In this document: positions 14,457-19,845 of the stretch, piece by piece
How positions within the stretch are numbered: the first letter of the stretch is position 1
How the letters are laid out: the number at the start of each line of letters is the position of its first letter
NCBI GenBank assembly: GCA_038147155.1
Contig: JAYQTA010000016.1
Location: forward strand, 1-19,845
From: Australimonas brisbanensis
GTDB taxonomy: Bacteria > Chloroflexota > Dehalococcoidia > Lucifugimonadales > Australimonadaceae
Direction: 5' to 3'
DNA length: 19,845 nucleotides
Notes under the pieces: model-generated
What the model saw: the letters and a program-made list of their open reading frames with translations, nothing else
Told to the model about the DNA's origin: nothing
The model's database searches: none
Position numbers and translations under genes: made by a program

Positions 14457-15932
14457 ATGGCAGACTTCCCGCCGGTGACTGCCGAGGCCCTGAACGAGCG
14501 CCGCCTGCTGATGGAGCGCAGCCGTCCCGGCCGCACGGGGGTGTCCCTGCCCGTGTGCGATGTGCCGCAGAGCCCGCTGCCCGACGCCGCGCTGCTGCGC
14601 GATGACCTGGACCTGCCCGAGGTGAGCGAGGGCGAGGTGGTGCGCTACTTCACCACCCTCTCCCAGCTCAACTTCTCGGTGGACACCAACTTCTACCCCT
14701 TGGGCTCGTGCACCATGAAGTACAACCCCAAGGTGAACGAGGCCATGGCCGCCCTGCCCGGCTTCGCTGGCCTGCACCCCCACCAGCCCCCGCGCCAGGC
14801 GCAGGGCGCGCTGGAGGTGCTGTTCCGCCTCCAGTCGCTGCTGGCCGAGGTGACCGGCATGGCCGCCACCTCCCTGGTGCCACTGGCCGGCGCGCAGGGG
14901 GAGTTGGCGGGCGTGCTGACCATACGGGCGGCGCTGGAGGCGCGCGGGCAGGGGCACCGGCGCAAGATGCTCATCCCCGACACCGCCCACGGCACCAACC
15001 CCGCCACCGCCGCCATGTGCGGATTCAACGTGGTGTCCATCCCCTCCACGCCGGAGGGCAACATCGACCTGGACGCCGTGCGCGCCCAGGCGGACGCGGA
15101 CCTTGCCGGGGTGATGTTCACCCAGCCCACCACGCTGGGACTGTTCGACCGCAACGCTGTGGAGATGTGCCGCCTGGTCCACGAGGCGGGCGGGCTGGTG
15201 TACGGCGACGGGGCCAACATGAACGCCCTGCTGGGCCGCGCCAAGATGGGCCCCCTGGGGTTCGACGTGGTGCACCTGAACCTGCACAAGACCTTCTCCA
15301 CCCCCCACGGGGGCGGCGGGCCGGGCGCAGGGCCCATCTGCGCCAACGAGGAACTTGCGCCCTTCATCCCCGGCCCCATCGCCGTGCGCGACGGGAGCGG
15401 GGAGTACGACCTGGCCATGCCGGAGCACTCCATCGGGAGGCTGGGCGCGAGCCACGGCAACTTCGGCGTGCTGATCCGCGCCTTCACCTACATCTCGGAG
15501 CTGGGCCGCGAGGGGATGCTGGACATCTCCGGCAACGCCGTGCTCAACGCCAACTACCTGAAGGCGCGCCTGTGCCCGCTGTTCGACCTGCCGTACGAGC
15601 GTGGGGTGATGCACGAGGTGGTCTTCTCCGCCCGCAAGCGCAAGGGCGCAACGGCGCTGAACATCTCCAAGCGCCTCCTGGACAACGGCTTCCACGCGCC
15701 CACCATGTACTTCCCGCTGGTGGTGCCCGAGGCGCTGATGATCGAGCCCACGGAGACCGAGTCCAAGGAGACGCTAGACGCGTTCATCGAGGTGCTGGAG
15801 CGCATCGACGCGGAGGCGGCGTCGGACCCGGACTTCCTGGCCCACGCCCCGTACCAGACCCCCGCATCACGCATGAACGAGGCCCAGGCGGCGCGCCGCC
15901 CGGTGCTGCGCTGGAGCCGCGAGGGGGCCTAG
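14457..15932 (+). CDS. gcvPB: Glycine dehydrogenase (decarboxylating) subunit 2
   Basis: A 491-residue PLP-carrying subunit of the P-protein. Lys278 in HLNLHKTFSTPHG is the PLP Schiff-base lysine, and Asp251 in VYGDGANMNA is placed to contact the pyridine nitrogen. FYPLGSCTMKYNPK, the glycine-rich GGGGPGAGP and HEVVFSA are further family blocks. ATG 14457 is two bases after the gcvPA stop, with AAGGGGGTG upstream, so translation of the two subunits is coupled. The upstream open frame inside gcvPA is not used. No dihydrolipoyl dehydrogenase gene follows; the L-protein must be encoded elsewhere. Confidence 0.97.
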   Translation: MADFPPVTAEALNERRLLMERSRPGRTGVSLPVCDVPQSPLPDAALLRDDLDLPEVSEGEVVRYFTTLSQLNFSVDTNFYPLGSCTMKYNPKVNEAMAALPGFAGLHPHQPPRQAQGALEVLFRLQSLLAEVTGMAATSLVPLAGAQGELAGVLTIRAALEARGQGHRRKMLIPDTAHGTNPATAAMCGFNVVSIPSTPEGNIDLDAVRAQADADLAGVMFTQPTTLGLFDRNAVEMCRLVHEAGGLVYGDGANMNALLGRAKMGPLGFDVVHLNLHKTFSTPHGGGGPGAGPICANEELAPFIPGPIAVRDGSGEYDLAMPEHSIGRLGASHGNFGVLIRAFTYISELGREGMLDISGNAVLNANYLKARLCPLFDLPYERGVMHEVVFSARKRKGATALNISKRLLDNGFHAPTMYFPLVVPEALMIEPTETESKETLDAFIEVLERIDAEAASDPDFLAHAPYQTPASRMNEAQAARRPVLRWSREGA

Positions 15933-15939
15933 GCCCGCT

Positions 15940-15967
15940 TTGCGCCGGGACGCGGGCGGGCTATGAT
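15940..15967 (+). promoter_or_regulatory. Promoter of the selenocysteine peroxiredoxin gene
   Basis: TTGCGC at 15940-15945 and TATGAT at 15962-15967 with a 16-base spacer. The start of transcription would be near 15974, giving a leader of about 37 bases with a strong AGGAGG SD. The gene thus appears to have its own promoter independent of gcv. Confidence 0.55.
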
Positions 15968-16010
15968 ACCGGGGTGCAAACGCACGCATCTCACCCTCAG
16001 GAGGCACGAC

Positions 16011-16478
16011 ATGGTTGACGTCGGCCAGCAAGCGCCTGAGTTCACCCTGACCGCGGCGGATGGCTCCTCCATCTCGCTGGCGGACTACCGGGACAAGAAG
16101 TGGGTGGTCCTGCACCTCTTCCCCGCCGCCTTCACCGGTGGCTGAACGGTCCAGACCTCCTCGTTCCACCGCATGAGCGGCAAGTTCGAGGAGCAGGAGG
16201 CCCAGGTTCTGGGCCTGAGCGCAGACCCCAAGGCATCGCTGAAGACGTGGGCATCGTCCCTGGGCAACGTCACCCACCCGCTGCTGTCGGACTTCTGGCC
16301 GCACGGGAAGACGATCCAGGCCTACGGTGAGTTCAACGAGCAGGGCGGCACTGCCCGACGGTCGCTGTTCATCATCGACCCCAAGGGCGTCATCCGGCAC
16401 AAGGAGGAGCACCAGGGCACCCTGCCCGACCCGCAGGGCACCTTGGATCTGCTCATCAAACTCAAGAAGGGCGGCTAG
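16011..16478 (+). CDS. Selenocysteine-containing peroxiredoxin (in-frame TGA, codon 45)
   Basis: A 155-residue AhpC/TSA-type peroxiredoxin that would reduce hydrogen peroxide or organic peroxides. Translation is open from ATG 16011 (AGGAGG six bases upstream) to the TAG at 16478, except for one TGA at 16143-16145. That TGA falls exactly where the family has its peroxidatic cysteine: FPAAFTGG-U-TVQTSSFHR fits PxxxTxxC with U as C. Downstream blocks (VLGLSADPKASLKTWA, HPLLSDFWPHGK, ARRSLFIIDPKGVIRH) are intact. There is no cysteine anywhere, so it would be a 1-Sec enzyme needing an outside reductant. A hairpin fit for SECIS follows. Alternatives are a TGC-to-TGA mutation or sequencing error, or a silent pseudogene. 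Automated annotation would probably call only a fragment from the ATG at 16173. Confidence 0.85.
16157..16193 (+). promoter_or_regulatory. Candidate bacterial SECIS element
   Basis: Eleven bases after the TGA, CTCCTCG (16157-16163) pairs perfectly with CGAGGAG (16187-16193). Inside, CCGC (16169-16172) pairs with GCGG (16177-16180) around an ATGA loop. The apical loop lies 28 bases after the TGA, inside the range known for bacterial SECIS hairpins, and contains a G. The structure is within the coding sequence, as usual in bacteria. Confidence 0.55.
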
Positions 16479-16505
16479 CGCCAGCCCGTTCGAACGACCG
16501 GCACC

Positions 16506-16535
16506 GGGGGCCGCCGTCACCATGAGGCGGCCCCC
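16506..16535 (+). terminator. Terminator after the peroxiredoxin gene
   Basis: GGGGGCCGCC and GGCGGCCCCC form a perfect 10-bp stem with a ten-base loop, followed by a short TTCCGTTCC tract. It ends the peroxiredoxin transcript before trmI. Confidence 0.7.
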
Positions 16536-16563
16536 TTCCGTTCCCCCACCCAGGAGCACACCC

Positions 16564-17445
16564 ATGCCCTCCCCCGCCCCGTCCGACTCCGAGTCCGCGC
16601 GCGGCGGGCGGCCACTGGCCGTGGGCGATGTGGTGGTGCTGCACGATAGGCGGCACCGGCGCTATCGCATCGTGCTCAAGGCGGGCGAGCGCTTCTTCAC
16701 CCACCTGGGGGCCATCGACCACGACCGGCTCATCGGTCGGGATGACGGGCTGGCCATCGAGACGGACAAGGGCCACCTGATGCGCGCGCTGCGCCCCACC
16801 TTCGCCGAGGCCGTGTACGACCTGCCCCGCCAGAGCCAGGTCATCTACCCCAAGGACCTGGCGGCCATCCTGATGCATGGCGACTTCTACCCCGGCGCGC
16901 ACTGCGTGGAGGTGGGATTCGGGAGCGGGGCGGCATCGGCGGCCATCCTGCGCGCCATCGGCCCGGAGGGCTCCCTCACCACCTACGAGATACGCGAGCA
17001 GGTGGTGGCCCCCTCCCAGGCCAACGTGGCTATGCTTGCTCCCGGCGCGGACAACCACATGGTGGTGGTGGGCGATGCCTACGAGTCCGGCATCACCCAG
17101 CGCGGCGTGGACCGGGTGCTTACCGACGTGCCGGAACCGTGGCGGCTGCTGGAGAGCGCGGCAATCGCCCTGCGCACCGGGGGCGTGCTCACCTGCTATC
17201 TGCCCACGGTGCTCCAGGTGCATGAGCTGGCCATGGCGCTTAAGGCCGACCCGCGCTGGGCGCTGGTGGGCACGGTGGAGGTGCTGGAGCGCCCCTGGCA
17301 CATGGCCCCCACCTCGGCGCGCCCGGAGCATCGGATGGTGGGGCACACCGGGTTCATCACCACCGCGCGCCGGGTGGAGCCGCTGGGCATCGAGTCCGAG
17401 GGTGAGGACGCGCCCGACGAAGGGACCACGCAGGAGGGGACCTAG
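16564..17445 (+). CDS. trmI: tRNA (adenine-N1)-methyltransferase, TrmI family
   Basis: A 293-residue SAM-dependent methyltransferase that forms 1-methyladenosine at position 58 in the T-loop of tRNAs and works as a homotetramer. Seen: a small N-terminal beta domain (LAVGDVVVLHD), QVIYPKDLAAILMHGD, the SAM motif VEVGFGSGAAS at about residues 115-125, YEIRE at 141-145, and the catalytic-type VLTDVPEPW with Asp188. It ends with CYLPTVLQV and MVGHTGFITTARR. ATG 16564 has AGGAG seven bases upstream. The N-terminal 15 residues and the acidic C-terminal tail after residue 275 are extra and not conserved. Confidence 0.93.
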   Translation: MPSPAPSDSESARGGRPLAVGDVVVLHDRRHRRYRIVLKAGERFFTHLGAIDHDRLIGRDDGLAIETDKGHLMRALRPTFAEAVYDLPRQSQVIYPKDLAAILMHGDFYPGAHCVEVGFGSGAASAAILRAIGPEGSLTTYEIREQVVAPSQANVAMLAPGADNHMVVVGDAYESGITQRGVDRVLTDVPEPWRLLESAAIALRTGGVLTCYLPTVLQVHELAMALKADPRWALVGTVEVLERPWHMAPTSARPEHRMVGHTGFITTARRVEPLGIESEGEDAPDEGTTQEGT

Positions 17446-17449
17446 GTCC

Positions 17450-17479
17450 CTGACGAAAGTTCCCTCCGCACGTTACGGT
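17450..17479 (+). promoter_or_regulatory. Candidate promoter upstream of the lipoprotein gene
   Basis: CTGACG at 17450-17455 and TACGGT at 17474-17479 are 18 bases apart, just after the trmI stop and 30 bases before the lipoprotein ATG at 17510, which has GGAGG five bases upstream. Confidence 0.4.
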
Positions 17480-17509
17480 AGATGAACCCCTGAACGGATG
17501 GAGGCCCCC

Positions 17510-17625
17510 ATGACTCGCCTGACTCGAACCATGCCCACGCGCTGGGCTCGCGCGCTCTAGGCGCTGGTGCTCGGCACAGCCCTGCTGCTCACCGCCGCCG
17601 CCTGCGAGGGCGTCACCTCGAACAG
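17510..17625 (+). pseudogene. Broken lipoprotein signal-peptide region
   Basis: From ATG 17510 (GGAGG SD) the frame reads MTRLTRTMPTRWARAL, then TAG at 17558-17560, then ALVLGTALLLTAAAC. This is an evident lipoprotein signal peptide with basic N-region, hydrophobic core and lipobox TAAAC, interrupted by the stop. A single G-to-A change of a Trp codon would explain the TAG. After the lipobox cysteine the frame must also shift by one base to join the downstream domain, somewhere near 17605-17625. Confidence 0.6.
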
Positions 17626-18576
17626 GTGCAGGGCGTCCTACAGAACGTGGACTCCATCTCCGGTGAGGCCACGGTCCAGCTCAAGGACGGGAGCACCATC
17701 ACCATCGACCTGGCGCAGGTGGACCTAGCCACGGTGAGCGGCGTGATCGGCGCGGCCTCGCTGGAGGCAGGCGATGAGGTGACGCTGGACGTTGACCAGG
17801 AGGGCCACGCCCAGAAGGTGAAGGCCCACGACACCGAGGTGAAGGGCGCTCTCACCGCCGTCGATCCGGCTGCGAGCACCATCACCATCGAGCGAGACGG
17901 GGCCTCCCAGACGCTCACGGTGAACCCCACTGCCAAGGTGGAGGCGGGGGAGAACGAGCACGCCACCCTGTCTGACCTGGCCATCGGCGCGCAGGTGGAG
18001 GCCAAGGTGGACGCCGCCGGACTGGTGGTGAAGCTGGAGGACGACGACGAGGAGGACGGCGGCGAGCACGAGAGCGCCGACCCCATCAAGGCCACCGGCA
18101 CCCTCACCACCGTGAACGCCGACGCCCACACCATCGAGGTTACCCACCCCGACGGCACCGTGGACACGCTCACCGTCACCGCCACCACCAAACTGGACCT
18201 GGAGGGGCCCGACACATTCGTGGGGCTCAGTGTGGGCATGGCGGTGGTGACCAATGTCGACCCGCTCACCGGCGCGCTGCTCAAGGTGCAGGATCGGGAG
18301 GGCCACGACAAGGACGCAGAGCAGGAGAACTCCGGCTCCGGCAACGCGGAGATGCGCGAGGTGAAGGGCACCATCACCGGCCTCGATGCCGACGCCCAGA
18401 GCGTGACCATCACCAGCGAGTCCGGTGTCGCTGGCACCTACACCGTGACCGGCTCCACGCAGCTGGACCTGAAGGGCGACAACGACACCTTCGGGGCTCT
18501 GGAGGTGGGCATGCGGGTGGAGGCCAAGGTGAATCCGCTCACCGGCGAGCTGATCGAGCTGGACGTGGACGACTAA
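17626..18576 (+). CDS. DUF5666-like repeat protein (body of a disrupted lipoprotein)
   Basis: The open frame from GTG 17626 gives 316 residues made of four related beta-rich repeats, about residues 2-67, 71-138, 155-222 and 245-314. Each has the pattern V-K/Q-G-x-[LI]-x-x-[VL]-D ... TITI/VTI ... L-x-[VI]-G-x-x-V-x-x-x-V-D. This resembles DUF5666-type domains of unknown function. Acidic linkers (EDDDEEDGGEHE, and residues 222-244) separate repeats 2, 3 and 4. The GTG has no SD and the signal peptide lies upstream in another frame. The gene was therefore probably a secreted lipoprotein and is now disrupted, unless the two lesions are sequence errors. The true start would be ATG 17510. Confidence 0.7.
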   Translation: MQGVLQNVDSISGEATVQLKDGSTITIDLAQVDLATVSGVIGAASLEAGDEVTLDVDQEGHAQKVKAHDTEVKGALTAVDPAASTITIERDGASQTLTVNPTAKVEAGENEHATLSDLAIGAQVEAKVDAAGLVVKLEDDDEEDGGEHESADPIKATGTLTTVNADAHTIEVTHPDGTVDTLTVTATTKLDLEGPDTFVGLSVGMAVVTNVDPLTGALLKVQDREGHDKDAEQENSGSGNAEMREVKGTITGLDADAQSVTITSESGVAGTYTVTGSTQLDLKGDNDTFGALEVGMRVEAKVNPLTGELIELDVDD

Positions 18577-18605
18577 TCCCGCCCGGCCCCAACCCAACGC
18601 AGACC

Positions 18606-18637
18606 CTGAGGCCCCGCCATCACCGGTGGGGCCTCAG
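18606..18637. terminator. Bidirectional terminator hairpin
   Basis: CTGAGGCCCCGCC at 18606-18618 pairs with GGTGGGGCCTCAG at 18625-18637 (13 pairs, one G-U) around an ATCACC loop. It lies between two convergent genes and overlaps the last four bases of the minus-strand methyltransferase gene, including its stop codon. Confidence 0.8.
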
Positions 18638-19845
18638 CGCATCAGTTCATCCCACGACAACAGCTGCGGCTCCGGCGGGCTGAACGAGGTGTGCTCCGGC
18701 CCGGCCACCGGCGCTGCGGGGAGCGGGACGCCCGCGGGTTCGCCGGTCAGGCCCGCGCCCAGCACCGGGGCATCCTTTGCGAAGACGTGCACGGCGAACC
18801 CGCCCATGCCCTCCGGGTCCACGAGGGCGTCGAGGCCCCGCAGGTTCGCCGCGCGCACCGCAGCGGGCAGGTCTGGCCTGCGCGCCGTCTCCACCCGCAG
18901 TGCGTCCATCCCCATGGCGCGCAGGAAGGCGGCCTGGGTGCTCGCGCCCTGGTGGGTGAACCCCGCCGCCTCGGCGGCCCGGCGCACGCTGGTCCACTCC
19001 ACGTGGACGGAGATGTCCTGGCGGCCCACGTCGCGGTACGGATCCATGTTCAGCGTGTGGCCGGCGTAGCACCGTAGCGTGCCGCGCGCACGTTCCGGCG
19101 CGTAGTAGGCCGGTGCCTCGTGCCCGTAGTCGACCGCCAGCAGGTAGCCGCGGGCGAGGGCCGCTGCGGCCTGGTCGAACCAGGCGCCCAGCCCCAGGTT
19201 CACCTCTGCCCGGTGCCCCTCCCCCAGCCGCACGCCCAGGCCATCCAGACGTTGAGCCAGCGCCGGGGTGGAGGGGTCGGCCTCCACCTCGATGAACCGC
19301 CCCTCGGCGTCGAGCCCCACCTGCAGTTCGCGCAGCACGCCCCCACGAAGCGTGACCCGATGCACCGGCTGCGCGTCCAGCAGCTCGTTGGCGACGATGG
19401 CGCCGGAAAGGTGCTCCGAAGCGAGGGCGTCGGCCACCCGCCAGCCCAGCCCTGCGGGGCCCGGCCGCACGTCCACGCCCACGTAGTCCAGGGCATCGGC
19501 GAACCCGGCGCCCAGGGAGCGCGCGGCGGCGGCCACGTCCAGGCCCAGACGGCCAGCCCCGGCCCCCGGTTCGCGCACCGGGAACGAGGCCGGGCGGCCC
19601 AGCGCCTCCCAGGCGGCGGCGAGCCAGCGGCCCACCAGAGCCCCGAAGGCGGGGTGGGTGTGCGGTGCGGTGGTGAAGTCACCCCGTGCGCCGATGGGCG
19701 CGGGCCCTGCATAGTAGCCGCCCTGCGGCCAGTAGAGGGCGATGGCCATGAAGTCAGCGAAGGTGAGCGGCCCCTGCGCGCGGATGCGACGGGCCGCCTC
19801 GTGGGCGGCGCCGGAGGGCGGGCGTTGGAACGGGTTGGTGCTCAT
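18634..19845 (-). CDS. MidA/NDUFAF7-like SAM-dependent methyltransferase
   Basis: A 403-residue class I methyltransferase of the COG1565 family; the mitochondrial member NDUFAF7 methylates an arginine of a complex I subunit. Seen: GPLTFADFMAIALYWPQGGYY, GDFTTAPHTHPAFGALVGRWL, the SAM-binding loop EPGAGAGRL at about 92-100, ANELLDAQPVHRV, LAVDYGHEAPAYY and GTLRCYAGH, then the block GRQDISVHVEWTSVRRAAEAAGF. The bacterial substrate is not established. The ATG occupies the last three bases of the window, so its SD, promoter and any upstream partner are not visible; an earlier start beyond the window is possible though the N-terminus looks complete. Confidence 0.9.
   Translation of the reverse strand: MSTNPFQRPPSGAAHEAARRIRAQGPLTFADFMAIALYWPQGGYYAGPAPIGARGDFTTAPHTHPAFGALVGRWLAAAWEALGRPASFPVREPGAGAGRLGLDVAAAARSLGAGFADALDYVGVDVRPGPAGLGWRVADALASEHLSGAIVANELLDAQPVHRVTLRGGVLRELQVGLDAEGRFIEVEADPSTPALAQRLDGLGVRLGEGHRAEVNLGLGAWFDQAAAALARGYLLAVDYGHEAPAYYAPERARGTLRCYAGHTLNMDPYRDVGRQDISVHVEWTSVRRAAEAAGFTHQGASTQAAFLRAMGMDALRVETARRPDLPAAVRAANLRGLDALVDPEGMGGFAVHVFAKDAPVLGAGLTGEPAGVPLPAAPVAGPEHTSFSPPEPQLLSWDELMR

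Noticed and set aside
16173..16478. Separate short gene starting at the ATG after the peroxiredoxin TGA
   Set aside because: It has no SD, begins within the peroxiredoxin fold at residue 55, and lacks the active site; it is the C-terminal part of the same protein.
17558..17560. TAG as pyrrolysine or another recoded residue in the lipoprotein gene
   Set aside because: It lies in a signal-peptide core where such a residue makes no sense, and a frameshift follows; mutation or sequence error is simpler.

Overview
This window is a GC-rich bacterial chromosome segment with tightly packed genes on both strands and no gene-free stretch over about 215 bases. I see no tRNA, rRNA, CRISPR array, insertion sequence or phage gene. 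The gene set suggests a non-proteobacterial, high-GC lineage. It combines a two-subunit glycine decarboxylase P-protein, TrmI, a MidA-like methyltransferase, a luciferase-like monooxygenase, a Rieske oxygenase and mycothiol-isomerase-like (DinB-fold) proteins. I favour a high-GC Chloroflexota (Dehalococcoidia/SAR202-like), with Actinomycetota as the alternative; this is inference from gene content, not a taxonomic result.

Layout. 1-1666 (minus): DUF1802 protein followed by an aldo/keto reductase. 1881-5389 (plus): metE (TTG start) followed closely by two tandem mycothiol-dependent-isomerase-like paralogs. 5465-7852 (plus): a 3-hydroxyisobutyrate-dehydrogenase-family enzyme and an NAD(P)-dependent aldehyde dehydrogenase, closed by a strong bidirectional hairpin at 7881-7908. 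7930-9294 (minus): Rieske ring-hydroxylating oxygenase alpha subunit. 9420-9746 (plus): a 108-residue relic of an MFS transporter. 9743-11390 (minus): luciferase-like monooxygenase and a small membrane protein. 11555-15932 (plus): gcvT-gcvH-gcvPA-gcvPB. 16011-16478 (plus): a peroxiredoxin whose peroxidatic cysteine codon is an in-frame TGA, i.e. a probable selenoprotein. 16564-17445 (plus): trmI. 17510-18576 (plus): a DUF5666-like lipoprotein gene whose signal-peptide part is broken by a TAG and a frameshift. 18634-19845 (minus): MidA/NDUFAF7-like methyltransferase reaching the window edge.

How the genes fit. The glycine cleavage genes supply 5,10-methylene-tetrahydrofolate, which after reduction is the methyl source for MetE, so the window carries two ends of one-carbon metabolism. 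The dehydrogenases, Rieske oxygenase, luciferase-like monooxygenase and aldo/keto reductase look like scattered oxidative catabolism of organic acids and aromatics. No complete pathway can be read from them.

The most notable item is the selenocysteine peroxiredoxin. TGA falls exactly at the C of the family motif PxxxTxxC, the reading frame continues to a normal C-terminus, a hairpin able to act as a bacterial SECIS lies at the expected distance, and the protein has no cysteine at all. No selA, selB, selD or tRNA-Sec gene is present in the window, so decoding ability must be checked elsewhere in the genome.
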